Below, piece by piece: positions 24,451 to 34,600 of a stretch of 64,000 nt of DNA. Under the pieces are notes generated by a model. The model did not search any database. It had not been told where the DNA came from and saw only the letters and a program-made list of their open reading frames with translations. Made by a program: the position numbers and the translations under genes. Source of the stretch: Bacteroidales bacterium UBA3297 (GTDB lineage Bacteria; Bacteroidota; Bacteroidia; Bacteroidales; Paludibacteraceae). The first letter of the stretch is position 1, and each line of letters starts with the position of its first letter. The DNA lies in assembly GCA_002362105.1 (NCBI GenBank), contig DETD01000030.1, positions 9,054 through 73,053 of the forward strand, written 5' to 3'.

Positions 24451-25314
24451 TTATTCTGCTACTACTGGTGCAGTCTCTGCGCTCTGCTGTGCAGCCAACT
24501 TACCTTCTTCTTCGTGCTTAACGATGATGTCAAGCAAGCTGATTGATGCATCTTCCATTTCGGTAGTCATGCCTTCAATCTTAACAAGGATGAAGTTCAA
24601 GAACAACTGAAGAATCATAGCTACGATCAAACCGCCTACGGTGGTCAACAATGCGACCTTAATACCACCTGCTACGACTGTTGCAGAGATATCACCTACA
24701 GCCTGAATCTTATCGAACGCCTGAATCATACCGATAACGGTACCCATGAATCCCAACATTGGAGCAAGTGCGATACACAATGAAATCCAAGTTACGTTCT
24801 TGTCCAACTGACCCATCTGTACGCTACCATATGAAGTAACGGTCTTTTCAACCATTTCAACACCATCGTCTACACGCATAAGACCCTGGTAGAAGATTGA
24901 AGCGATTGGACCTCGAGTGTTACGGCATTTGTCTTTTGCCTTTTCTACGTCGTTTTCTGCAAGAGCATCTTCAATGTCCTTCAAAAGCTTCTTAGTGTTT
25001 ACTGAAGAAAGGCTCAAGTAAAGGATTCTTTCGATTGAAAGTGCAAGACCAAGAATCAAGCAGATGAATACGGCGCCCATGTAAGGTACACCACCTTCGA
25101 TGAACTTCTGCTTCAATACGTGGTGAAGGCTCTGGTCTTCTTCTGCAGAAGCTGCAGCTTCTTTCTTAGGCTCTTCTGTTGCAGGAGCTGCCTCTGCCTG
25201 TTGTTCTGCAACCTGTTCGGTCTGTGCTTCTGCGTTTTCGTCAGCTTCTTGTGCTGCAACGTTTGAAGTCATCATGGCTCCAACTATTGCAAATACTGCA
25301 AATACTTTTTTCAT
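24451..25314 (-). CDS. exbB: MotA/TolQ/ExbB proton channel protein
   Basis: The 287-residue protein has a signal-peptide-like N-terminus and an Ala/Glu-rich segment (about 22-60). Three helices follow: about 75-95 (MGAVFICLILGLALS), 175-195 (LCIALAPMLGFMGTVIGMIQ) and 210-235 (VVAGGIKVALLTTVGGLIV). The last two carry the conserved ExbB/TolQ channel residues. It forms the inner-membrane motor with the ExbD proteins. No -7 box lies between it and tRNA-Ser 57 bp upstream. Confidence 0.92.
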   Translation of the reverse strand: MKKVFAVFAIVGAMMTSNVAAQEADENAEAQTEQVAEQQAEAAPATEEPKKEAAASAEEDQSLHHVLKQKFIEGGVPYMGAVFICLILGLALSIERILYLSLSSVNTKKLLKDIEDALAENDVEKAKDKCRNTRGPIASIFYQGLMRVDDGVEMVEKTVTSYGSVQMGQLDKNVTWISLCIALAPMLGFMGTVIGMIQAFDKIQAVGDISATVVAGGIKVALLTTVGGLIVAMILQLFLNFILVKIEGMTTEMEDASISLLDIIVKHEEEGKLAAQQSAETAPVVAE

Positions 25315-25373
25315 TTTTTTGTTTTGATTTTTTAATTATTAATTGTTTTATGTTTTGTCTAAATTTTTTGATG

Positions 25374-25461
25374 CGGAGAAAGCGGGATTCGAACCCGCGA
25401 AACACTTTTGATGTTTACACGCTTTCCAGGCGTGCCTCTTCAGCCACTCGAGCATCTCTCC
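25374..25461 (-). tRNA. tRNA-Ser(GGA)
   Basis: The 88-nt cloverleaf on the minus strand has acceptor GGAGAGA pairing with TTTCTCC, anticodon GGA in the CGCCTGGAAAGCG arm, a long class II variable arm and a GGTTCGAATCC T-loop. CCA is not encoded (G73 is followed by CAT). Confidence 0.95.
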
Positions 25462-25557
25462 TGATAAATCGGCGCTTCGACTTGAATGCTAGCATTTTGG
25501 GTCGGAAAGAGCCTGAAAAAATGCGCTTATTAAGCCCTTTTGCACGATTGCTATCAG

Positions 25558-25565
25558 CAAATTTA
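25558..25565 (-). promoter_or_regulatory. -7 promoter box upstream of tRNA-Ser
   Basis: TAAATTTG on the minus strand, about 97 bp before the tRNA 5' end; possibly also the promoter for the exbB operon. The -33 element is not exact. Confidence 0.35.
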
Positions 25566-25606
25566 TAAAAAAATAGTCTTCATAAATTGTTTTCCACTCT
25601 TTTTTT

Positions 25607-26383
25607 TCAAATACCGAAGATTTCTTTTGCGTTGCTGCTGGTCTTTTCTGCCACCTGCTCTATGGTGCATTCTTTTATTTCTGCTATTTTCTGCGCTACA
25701 TATTTAATATAAGACGTCTCGTTCCTTTTTCCTCTGAATGGTACCGGTGTCAGGTAGGGCGAGTCGGTCTCTAGCACCAGTTCGTCCAAATCGACCGTCT
25801 TAATGGTGGCTTGTAGCTCTACGCTCTTTTTAAAGGTAACTATTCCGTTTATCCCGAATTTGAAGTCGCCAGCCTCTTTTATCCGCTCCATTTCTTCGAT
25901 AGTTCCTGTAAAACTGTGGAATATACCCCTGACTTTTTTCTTGTCGAATTGTTTCAGGCAGTCGAGCGTCTCTTCCAGGCCGTTCCGGCAGTGTATAATA
26001 ATGGGTAGGTCTCTCTCTGTGGCCAGGGCTATTTGTGCGGTAAACACTTTTTGCTGTTCGGCCTTGTATTTGTCGTCCCAGTAAAGGTCTATGCCCACTT
26101 CGCCTACACCATAGTAGTGGTGCTGGTCAAACGCGTCAAGAATTGTCGACAGGTTGGCTTGCCAGTTCTCGTCTACGTCTTCCGGGTGTAGACCCATCAG
26201 CGGGTGGAAACGGGTAGGGTCGTAGGCTTCAAAGGCCAGCACTTCCTTCATGCTGTTCACACTGGTGTTGGGTAGAATGGCATGGGTTACGCCCACTTCT
26301 GTCAGTCTCGCTATTATGTTTTGTTCGTCTCCGCCGAAACTTTCTGCTTCATATATGTGGGTGTGGGTGTCTATTAGTTCCAT
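25607..26383 (-). CDS. tatD: TatD family metal-dependent DNase
   Basis: The 258-residue protein has the TIM-barrel metal sites: IDTHTHIYE at the start, VGEVGIDLYWD, IIHCRNG, GIFHSFTGT and LVLETDSPYLTPVPFRGKRNE. TatD proteins are 3'-5' exonucleases or amidohydrolase-like enzymes; the substrate of this one is not evident. It diverges from the HD-domain gene, whose promoter begins 6 bp beyond its ATG. Confidence 0.93.
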   Translation of the reverse strand: MELIDTHTHIYEAESFGGDEQNIIARLTEVGVTHAILPNTSVNSMKEVLAFEAYDPTRFHPLMGLHPEDVDENWQANLSTILDAFDQHHYYGVGEVGIDLYWDDKYKAEQQKVFTAQIALATERDLPIIIHCRNGLEETLDCLKQFDKKKVRGIFHSFTGTIEEMERIKEAGDFKFGINGIVTFKKSVELQATIKTVDLDELVLETDSPYLTPVPFRGKRNETSYIKYVAQKIAEIKECTIEQVAEKTSSNAKEIFGI

Positions 26384-26388
26384 AATTA

Positions 26389-26420
26389 TTTGTTTTTCTG
26401 TCGTAAATGATTTATATTTG
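26389..26420 (+). promoter_or_regulatory. Promoter of the HD-domain gene
   Basis: TTTG (26389-26392), 20 bp, then TATATTTG (26413-26420) matches the full Bacteroidota promoter, 38 bp before the ATG at 26458. Confidence 0.65.
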
Positions 26421-26457
26421 TTGTATAACCGATTGTTCCACTTTAATCTTTTTGCTT

Positions 26458-26994
26458 ATGGACCCGTTGTTAGTGATTAAAAAATATGTAGACCCTTCTT
26501 CTGATGCCTACCGCATATTGGTCGACCATTCAACCTCGGTGGCTAAGCTGGCTCTTGAAATGGGCAGGGCGCACCCCGAATTGAACCTCGACTTGCAGTT
26601 TGTGGAAGAAGCCGCTATGCTTCACGATATAGGTATCATTAAAACCGCTGCCGAGTCGTTAGACTGCTATGGCGACGAACCTTACATCTGCCACGGTGTG
26701 CTCGGTGCTGAAATTCTGCGTGCCGAAGGGCTCGACAAGCATGCCCTGGTGTGTGAGAGGCACACTGGTACCGGACTTTCGAAAGACTACATCGACCGGC
26801 ACGGACTGCCAATCCCTTCTCGCGACATGCTGCCTGTCTCTTTAGAGGAAAAACTGGTTTGCTATGCCGACAAGTTTTTCTCGAAGACGCACCTTGGCGA
26901 ACAGCGCTCTGTTGAGGTTGCCCGTCAGAAACTGGAAAAGTTCGGACCTGAGACCTTGAAGCGTTTCGACGAGTTCCACTCGCTTTTCGGTTAG
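26458..26994 (+). CDS. HD domain phosphohydrolase
   Basis: The 178-residue protein has the HDIG-type metal motif EEAAMLHDIGIIKT plus DHSTSVAKLALEMG and VCERHTGTGLS, all typical of small HD proteins. It presumably hydrolyses a phosphate ester or nucleotide. I start it at ATG 26458, just after the promoter; an upstream ATG at 26407 lies before the -7 box. It converges on the SUI1 gene with a single base between the two stops. Confidence 0.85.
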   Translation: MDPLLVIKKYVDPSSDAYRILVDHSTSVAKLALEMGRAHPELNLDLQFVEEAAMLHDIGIIKTAAESLDCYGDEPYICHGVLGAEILRAEGLDKHALVCERHTGTGLSKDYIDRHGLPIPSRDMLPVSLEEKLVCYADKFFSKTHLGEQRSVEVARQKLEKFGPETLKRFDEFHSLFG

Positions 26995-26995
26995 T

Positions 26996-27340
26996 CTATT
27001 TCAATACTTTCGCTTTGTGCCCCATCTCTTCCAGCAGTTTGGTGGCTGCTTGTGCCACGTCGCCTTGCAATAGAATTTCGCCACCTCTGGCGCTTCCGCC
27101 AGTACTCATCTTTTTTCTTAGTTGGGCACCAAAATCGGCTAGTTCTTCCTCGCTGCCATTATATCCATAAATAATGGTGGCTTTTTTTTGCCCGGCGCCG
27201 CGCTTTTCGACTTTTATGGTGAAACTCTGTTTCTTGAAGGCGGGTTCAGCGGCCTTCTCTTCTTCTTGTTTGCCAATTTCCATACCTTCGGCTTCTGCTA
27301 TCTGTGTGAGGGCTGCCCGCCAGTCTGTTGCTTTTTTCAT
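26996..27340 (-). CDS. SUI1/YciH family translation factor
   Basis: The 114-residue protein has the SUI1 (eIF1-like) core: VEKRGAGQKKATIIYGYNGSEEELADFGAQLRK, here cut short, and the end GEILLQGDVAQ. Bacterial YciH proteins influence start-codon choice on the 30S subunit. It converges with the HD-domain gene. Confidence 0.9.
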   Translation of the reverse strand: MKKATDWRAALTQIAEAEGMEIGKQEEEKAAEPAFKKQSFTIKVEKRGAGQKKATIIYGYNGSEEELADFGAQLRKKMSTGGSARGGEILLQGDVAQAATKLLEEMGHKAKVLK

Positions 27341-27389
27341 CTTTTCTGTGGTTGTTTTCTTTTTCTTTTTACGTAAAATTAAAAAAAAT

Positions 27390-27397
27390 TATCTTTG
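27390..27397 (+). promoter_or_regulatory. -7 promoter box of the FAH-porU region
   Basis: TATCTTTG, 50 bp before the FAH-family ATG; the -33 position is T-rich. It may also read on into the first porU-like gene 33 bp after the FAH stop. Confidence 0.5.
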
Positions 27398-27447
27398 CAT
27401 ACCGATTAATTTAGTATATTGCGTTAATTGCAGTCTTTTACTCGAAA

Positions 27448-28065
27448 ATGAAGATTATTGCTATAGGGTGGAATTATCCGCGACATAATGCCGAACTTTC
27501 GGTTTCTACAGAGAAACCCGAGTCGCCTGTTATATTTATGAAACCCGACACTGCGGTGTTAAGGGATGGCGAGCCGTTCTATTTGCCCGATTTTTCGGAC
27601 GAGGTCCATTACGAAACCGAGGTGGTGGTCCGCATCTCGAAAATGGGGAAGAACATCGCCCGTCAGTTCGCTAACCGTTATTACGACGCGATTGGCTTGG
27701 GCATTGACTTTACGGCTCGCGATCTGCAGCGTAAGTTCAAACAGGCGGGCGACCCTTGGGACTTGTGCAAGGGCTTCGACAATTCGGCCCCTATCAGCCG
27801 CTTCATTCCAAAGCAAGACTTGCCCGAGTTCCAGAAACTCAATTTCCACCTTTTGTTAAACGGTAAGCAGGTTCAGACGGGCAGAACTTCTGATATGTTC
27901 TTCTCTATTGATGAGATTATTGAATATGTGAGCCGTTTTGTTACGCTAAAGGTGGGCGATGTCATCTTTACCGGTACACCCGAGGGGGTGGGCCCTGTTC
28001 ATGTGGGTGACCATTTGCAGGCATTCCTTGAAAACGAGAAACTGCTCGATTTCAAAGTCTGCTGA
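27448..28065 (+). CDS. Fumarylacetoacetate hydrolase family protein
   Basis: The 205-residue protein has the metal-binding pattern DEVHYETEVVVRI, then YYDAIGLGIDFTARDLQ and DVIFTGTPEGVGPV. FAH-fold proteins of this size act on acylpyruvates or decarboxylate oxaloacetate; the exact substrate is open. It lies just upstream of the first porU-like gene and may share its transcript. Confidence 0.9.
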   Translation: MKIIAIGWNYPRHNAELSVSTEKPESPVIFMKPDTAVLRDGEPFYLPDFSDEVHYETEVVVRISKMGKNIARQFANRYYDAIGLGIDFTARDLQRKFKQAGDPWDLCKGFDNSAPISRFIPKQDLPEFQKLNFHLLLNGKQVQTGRTSDMFFSIDEIIEYVSRFVTLKVGDVIFTGTPEGVGPVHVGDHLQAFLENEKLLDFKVC

Positions 28066-28098
28066 TTTCTTTTGTCGAATTAATCCGTATGCGATATG

Positions 28099-31000
28099 AT
28101 GTCTTTCTTTAGACGAATAATAATAGGTGCTTTTTTCCTCAGCCTCGCGTCTGAGGCGTGCTTTGGTGCGGACGCTTTTGTTTGCCGGTTGCCGAAGTAT
28201 GCCTCTTCTTCCAAACTCTCGTCTGGAACGTGGGTGAAGATTCGTGTTGCGAAGGAGGGTATGTACAAAATAACCTTCGACGAGTTGAAGTCTTTGGGCT
28301 TCAAGAATCCGAAGAATGTCCGTGTGTACGGTTATGGGGGGCAGTTGTTGCCAGAAGACCTGACCGCAGACTATCTCGACGATCTTCCTGAGGTATGTAC
28401 GTATTGGGGCGACAACTATCTGCTCTTTTACGGTGTTGGCACGTTGTCTGAGGTCTATGGAAAAGGGGGTAACCCAATATCGTTTGTCAACAACTCGTAT
28501 GCCGATGCGGGTGCCTATTTCCTTTCGGAGACGGGTGGTGACCGTTTGACGGCAAAAGAAGAAAAAGCTCCGGCTGGCGATGCTCTGAAGACTGTGCGTA
28601 CGCACTACGCGTCGAATATATATATGCCGCAAACTACCAACATCTACAATGGGGGTACGGCGTGGTACGACGATGGTGTACAGCAGTCGGGTACAACTAA
28701 CATCAGTCTGCCTTTCAACAATATGGTGCAGGGCGATAATGGTTTTGTATCGATTTATCCCGACGTTGTCAATCAGAACCTTCCTAAGTTTACGGTGTCG
28801 ATTGACGACTTTACCTTTAATGCGAATACGGCTATCTTGACCACCAAGTCGGGGGTGCCACAGTCGGCTTCTGCAAAATCGTTAGATTTTAAGGTCGATT
28901 TCTCTTCAGGCTCGGCCTCTTGTGTCGGATATATCTATTATTTGAGTGCGACAGCCTTGTGCTACAATAAGTTGCAGGGGGCATTCTTGTGTTTCAATAA
29001 CCTGAAGGCCGATACGGTCGGGGTGGTTGAACATGTGGTTGCCGGTGCCGACTCGGAAACACAAGTGTGGAATGTGACTGTTCCTAGCCAGATAACCAAG
29101 TGTGCCAGCACGCTCAAGGGCGACAGCCTCCGCTTTAAGGAGAAGGTTGGCGGATATGCCAAATATGTGGCGTTTAACCCTAAGGGTAGTGGCTTCCTTT
29201 CTATCAGCGGATATTCTTCTGTCGCTAACCAGAACTTGCACGCCTTTAAGGGAGCCGACCTGATCGTTCTCTCGCCTGTGGCCTATATGACGCAGGCCAA
29301 CCGCCTCGCCGACCTGCACAGGAAGAACGACGGCATTTCGGCCGCAGTGGTAACCCAAGAACAGATTTTCAATGAGTTTTCGTCGGGTACGCCCGACCCT
29401 ACGGCTATACGCTCTTTTCTGAAGATGTTGTACGACAGGGCACAAGCCGACGGCGAAAGTGTGGCTCCACGCTATCTGGTTTTATTCGGTGACGGTTGTT
29501 TCGATAACAGGGGCGTGTTGGCCTCTTCTTATTCTTCTCCTCATAATCTGGTGATGTGCTACGAGCGTGGCACGGGTAGCCTTTGCTTTCCGGCTGACGA
29601 TTATTATGGTATGCTTGCCGATAACGAAGACAAGGCTTTCTCTATCAATAAGGCGTCTTGTCAGGTGGCTGTTGGCCGTCTCCCGTTCGTTACTGCCGAA
29701 CAGGCCGATGCGGTGGTCTCTAAAATTGAGAACTACATGAAGAACGACCAGATGGGGGCCTGGAAGAGCAGGGCCTGCATCGTTGCTGACGATAACGACG
29801 GAAAAGCGTCTTCTGGTTCGTATAATGAGTTTATCTCTTATGCCGAAGGTTTGTCGAAAGTTATTACAAACACGTGTCCGAGTATTGTCCAGAAAAAAAT
29901 CTACCACGATTCCTACACCCGTGTTGCTGAATCGAGCGGAAACCGCTTCCCCGATGTGGAAAAACTCATTGTCAACAACATTGAGAATGGTTCTATGTTC
30001 ATTAACTATATAGGTCATAGTAACGCTATTAACTGGTCTGCCGAGAAGACGTTTACCCAAAGCCAGGTTGCTTCTCTGAAAAACAAGCGGCAGGGTGTCT
30101 GGTTCTCGGCCAGTTGTGAGTTTGCCGAGTACGACGGCTATACCACTTCTTGTAGCGAATCGCTGGTGCTGGCCCCTAATGGTGGCGCTATTGCCGTTGT
30201 GGCTACGCCACGCCAGGTGTATGCCTACGATAACGACATCTTCGACAGGGCTTTCTGTCAGGCGTTCTTCTCTCAAACACCCGATATGACTATTGGTGAT
30301 GTGATGCGCATAGCAAAGAACGAGGTCTCTTCCGAAATTCGTGTCAAGTTCCCGTTGTTGGGCGACCCTGCATTGCACATTGCCTTCCCTGCTGAGCGTG
30401 TGATTACCGATTCAGTTTCTTTAGACACGGCCAATGCCCTCTCGAAAGTGGTTGTGAATGGACATATTGAGCAGGAAGGTGCGATGGATGAATCGTTCAA
30501 CGGTCGTGTGCTTATCAGCGTTTACGATAAGGAACAGATTCGCAGTACGAAGGGTAATAGTTCCGATTCGCAGGGCAAGCCTATGGTGGCCAACTTCAAA
30601 GACTATCCGAGTGTCTTGTTCTCTGGTGCCGCCGAGGTGGTTAACGGCGAATTCTCGTTTAGCTTTATTGTGCCTAACGACATTTCGTATAACTACGGAC
30701 CTGGCCGTATAACTTATTATGCCTACGATACTGAAAACAAGGCGGAGGCTATTGGCAACTATTCCGATATGGTGGTTGGTGGCAGTCTCGATTCCCTTGT
30801 CGTCGACACGGTTGGGCCTAATGCGGTGGTTTATATGAACACACCGTCTTTCCGCTCTGGTGACGTGGTGGGGGCAAATCCGGTCTTTATTGCCAAACTC
30901 CACGACGAGAATGGTATAAATGCGTCCGACGTCGGCATTGGCCACGACATCACCCTCTCGGTGAATGGTGGCGACCCTGTTTCTCTCAATACTAATTTTG

Positions 31001-31458
31001 CTTATTCGCTGGGTAGTTGTACCGATGGTACGGTGACCTATAAACTGTCTGGTCTGGCCGATGGTGTTTACACGCTGACCTTCAAGGTCTGGGATTTGCT
31101 GAACAACTCGACCACTAAGTCGCTGACCTTCGTTGTGGAAAACGAAAAGGGCCCTCATATCGATGCAGTCTGCGCTTATCCGAATCCGGCACAAGACGAA
31201 ACTAATCTTCTGGTGAAATACGACCGCCCTTTGTCGAATGTCGATTATGTCGTTTCTATTTACGATGCAGAAGGACGTTATGTTAATGTCTTAACCGGGT
31301 CAGACAACTCTGAGTCCGGACTGATTTCTATACCATGGGATTTAAAGTCAGCCTCTGGGCAGCGTGTCCGTGGTGGGGTCTATGTCTACAGGGTAGAGCT
31401 GAAGACGGAAGGCAGTTCTTTTGTTGGCAATTCCGACAAGATTGTGGTGCTGCCTTAG
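28099..31458 (+). CDS. porU: PorU-like T9SS sortase (C25 peptidase), copy 1
   Basis: The 1119-residue protein has a signal peptide ending near CFG, an N-terminal domain (RLPKYASSSKLSSGTWVKIR) and a C25 gingipain-like catalytic domain. GDGCFDNRG, His640 in INYIGHSN and Cys673 in FSASCEF form the expected His/Cys dyad. Ig-like domains and a type A sorting domain (AVCAYPNPAQDET, ending SDKIVVLP) follow. PorU removes sorting domains from T9SS cargo at the surface and attaches it to A-type LPS. Aligning it with copy 2 fixes the start at the second of two adjacent ATGs. Copy 2 follows in tandem, then porV. Confidence 0.9.
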   Translation: MSFFRRIIIGAFFLSLASEACFGADAFVCRLPKYASSSKLSSGTWVKIRVAKEGMYKITFDELKSLGFKNPKNVRVYGYGGQLLPEDLTADYLDDLPEVCTYWGDNYLLFYGVGTLSEVYGKGGNPISFVNNSYADAGAYFLSETGGDRLTAKEEKAPAGDALKTVRTHYASNIYMPQTTNIYNGGTAWYDDGVQQSGTTNISLPFNNMVQGDNGFVSIYPDVVNQNLPKFTVSIDDFTFNANTAILTTKSGVPQSASAKSLDFKVDFSSGSASCVGYIYYLSATALCYNKLQGAFLCFNNLKADTVGVVEHVVAGADSETQVWNVTVPSQITKCASTLKGDSLRFKEKVGGYAKYVAFNPKGSGFLSISGYSSVANQNLHAFKGADLIVLSPVAYMTQANRLADLHRKNDGISAAVVTQEQIFNEFSSGTPDPTAIRSFLKMLYDRAQADGESVAPRYLVLFGDGCFDNRGVLASSYSSPHNLVMCYERGTGSLCFPADDYYGMLADNEDKAFSINKASCQVAVGRLPFVTAEQADAVVSKIENYMKNDQMGAWKSRACIVADDNDGKASSGSYNEFISYAEGLSKVITNTCPSIVQKKIYHDSYTRVAESSGNRFPDVEKLIVNNIENGSMFINYIGHSNAINWSAEKTFTQSQVASLKNKRQGVWFSASCEFAEYDGYTTSCSESLVLAPNGGAIAVVATPRQVYAYDNDIFDRAFCQAFFSQTPDMTIGDVMRIAKNEVSSEIRVKFPLLGDPALHIAFPAERVITDSVSLDTANALSKVVVNGHIEQEGAMDESFNGRVLISVYDKEQIRSTKGNSSDSQGKPMVANFKDYPSVLFSGAAEVVNGEFSFSFIVPNDISYNYGPGRITYYAYDTENKAEAIGNYSDMVVGGSLDSLVVDTVGPNAVVYMNTPSFRSGDVVGANPVFIAKLHDENGINASDVGIGHDITLSVNGGDPVSLNTNFAYSLGSCTDGTVTYKLSGLADGVYTLTFKVWDLLNNSTTKSLTFVVENEKGPHIDAVCAYPNPAQDETNLLVKYDRPLSNVDYVVSIYDAEGRYVNVLTGSDNSESGLISIPWDLKSASGQRVRGGVYVYRVELKTEGSSFVGNSDKIVVLP

Positions 31459-31485
31459 TCGGTCAGAGCATTTGAATGATATGAA

Positions 31486-31510
31486 CCGGGTCACTTGGCC
31501 CGGCTTTTTT
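31486..31510 (+). terminator. Terminator between the two porU-like genes
   Basis: CCGGG (31486-31490) pairs with CCCGG (31499-31503), followed by CTTTTTT. The stem is short, so readthrough is possible. Confidence 0.55.
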
Positions 31511-31627
31511 ATAATAATTTTGGCCCGGCCGCCGTTAATGTTAATCTAAGTGTTAAGGCAGTTGGCATTTACGGTGCCGGCTGTGTCAGTAATAATGTTG
31601 TTAAAAGCTAATTATATGCCTTTTTTT

Positions 31628-34600
31628 ATGTCTATTTTCAGTCGTACGGTAACGCTTCTCTTGTTTCTATGTATGGCTTCCGGTTTGTGTTATGGCGCCG
31701 ATTCCTTTGTCTCTAGGTTACCGAAGTATGCATCTTCTTCCAAACTTTCGACTGGAGCGTGGGTGAAAATACGTGTCTCGAAAGAGGGTATGTATAAGAT
31801 TACTTTTGATGAGTTGAGGACTTGGGGCTTCAAGAATCCGAAGAATGTTCGTGTGTATGGTTATGGGGGGCAACTCCTTCCCGAAGAACTGACTGCCGAT
31901 TATCTCGACGATGTTCCTGAAGTGTGTACGTACCAGGGCAGCGACTTTCTGCTGTTTTATGGCGTTGGTACACTGAAACAACTTGTGGGAGAATCTGCGA
32001 TAAACAATCCGTTTAACTTTACTGTTAACCCTTACTCCGATTGTGGTTACTATTTCCTATCGGAGGTGAGTGGCAAACGGTTGTCGGCCGCCGTTGGCGA
32101 AAAGCTGGATGCCGAGGCTGACAAGACGCTCAACACGCATTATGCGTTCAGCATCTATATGCCCCAGACAACAAACATATACAATGGCGGAACCTGCTGG
32201 TACAACGAGGGCCAGCATCGGTCTACTACAACAAAAATTAGTCTGCCTTTCCGCAATATGGTGCCGGGAAACAACGGATATTTGACGGCTTATGTTGATG
32301 TCGGGAACCGACAGAGCGATGAGAAGTTGGGTGATTCGTTCCAAGTGACTTCTTCTGGACTTTCGTTCAATTTGACGTCGCTCGGTGCGGCAAAATCTGT
32401 AGGTGAAGTTCCTCAGTCGGGCACGGCGCATTCGCTAGACTTTAATGTGACGTATTCGTCCCATTATGATTCGCATGTTGGATATATTTATTATCTGAGT
32501 GCGTCTGCCTTGTGTTACAATAAACTGCAGGACGGTTATTTAGTCTTCAACAATGTACGTTCAGGAGCAAATGACGTACTTGAATATGTGGTTGCCGGGG
32601 CTAATGCCGAAACGCAGGTTTGGAATGTGACGAATCCGAACCTAATTACCAAATGCGCTTGTACGCTAAGTGCCGACAGCCTCCGTTTTAAAGGTGTCGC
32701 CAGTACTTTTTCCAAATATGTGGCATTCAATCCGAAAGAAACCGGTTTTCTGACGGTGGAGGCGTGTGCGCCGGTTGTCAACCAGAACCTGCATGCTTTT
32801 AAGGGGGCCGACCTGATAATACTATATCCGGTAGAGTTTTTTGCCCAAGCCCAGCGTTTGGCCGACCTGCATAGGCAGAACGACGGTATTTCTGTCGCTT
32901 TGGTTACGCAAGAGCAGATCTTTAACGAGTTTTCGTCGGGAACCCCCGACCCTACAGCCATACGCTCGTTTCTGAAGATGCTTTACGACAGGGCGCAGGC
33001 CGACGCGAAGAGTGTGGCACCACGGTACTTGCTTTTGTTCGGTGACGGGTGTTTCGATAATAGGGGGGTGATGGCCGGTTCCTATGCCGTACCACATAAT
33101 CAGGTCCTTTGTGCCCAATGGGGTTCGGGGTCTTCCAATTATGCGGCCGACGACTATTATGGTATGCTTGCCGACAACGACGACTCCTATTTCTCTCTTA
33201 GTAAGACCTCGTGCCAGGTGGCTGTTGGCCGGCTTCCGTTTGTAACTGCGGAACAGGCCGATGGCGTGGTCTCGAAAATAGAGAACTATATGAAGAATGA
33301 CCAGATGGGGCTTTGGAAAACGAAGGCTGTTATCATTGCAGATGACGATTACAATACTGATGAAAAAAAGAAAAATTTGTCCTATTTTAGTCACTTCTTC
33401 GAAAACGGGGAAGATTTGAGTGAGGTGATTTCAAAGACCTGTCCTGGCGTTATACAGAAAAAAGTTTATAACGATTCCTACACACTTGTCTCCGAGTCGA
33501 GTAGGGCACGTTTCCCGGAAGTGGAAAAACTCATAGTCGAGAACGTCCAAAATGGTTCGATGTTGGTCAACTATATTGGCCATAGTAATCCGATCAACTG
33601 GGCTGGCGAACAGATTTTCACCCAAAGCCAGGTTGCGTCTCTAACGAATAAGAAACTGGGGGTCTGGTTCTCGGCCAGTTGCTCGTTCTCGGAGTACGAC
33701 TACTATACCACCTCGTGTGGCGAGTCGTTGGTGCTTGCGCCTAATGGTGGGGCTATTGCAGTGGTCGCAACTTCCCGTGAAACCTTTAACGACGAAAACG
33801 GAAGGTTCAATCAGGCTTTTGCCCGTGCGTTCTTCTCGCAAACGCCGGAAATGACCATAGGCGATGTGATGCTTGCTGCAAAAAATGAGGTTAATGGCCT
33901 GATTCGGGTCAAATATCCTTTGTTGGGCGATCCTGCGCTACACATCAGTTTTCCTTCAGGTGAGGTGGTGACCGATTCTGTGTCGACCGACACTGCACAT
34001 GCATTTTCAAAGGTGGTTGTAAAGGGGCACATCGAGCAGGAAGGAGTGTGGGACAAGTCTTTCAACGGAAAGGTGTATGTCACTGTTTTCGATAAGGAGC
34101 AGGTAAGGAACACCAAAGGCAACTATAAAGATGCTAATGGAGTTCCGATGGTGGCTAAATTCAAAGACTATTCCACCATTTTGTTCTCGGGCTCCTCACA
34201 AGTGAGCGGTGGGGAATTCTCCATTAGCTTTATTGTCCCTAGCGACATTGTTTACAGCTATGGGAATGCCCGCATTGCCTATTATGCCTGCGACACCGAA
34301 AATGGATCTGATGCTGTGGGCAATTATTCCGATTTGGTGGTTGGGGGCAGTCTCGACGTTGTCGCTACCGATACGGTCGGGCCGCAAGTGGTTGCCTGCA
34401 TAAATACTCCGTCGTTCCGTAACGGCGACGTGGTAGGTGCTAATCCGGTCTTTATGGCCAGACTCTACGACGAGAGTGGCATAAATGCGTCCGATGTCGG
34501 CATTGGACACAATATCACCCTCACGGTAAATGGTGGTACCCCTATTTCACTAAATGACTATTTCACTTATTCGCAGGGTAGCTGTACCGACGGTATGGTG

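Noticed and set aside
29482..30378. 298-codon open frame opposite porU copy 1
   Set aside because: Arg/His/Val-rich antisense shadow of a recognised peptidase, with no family resemblance or start signal.
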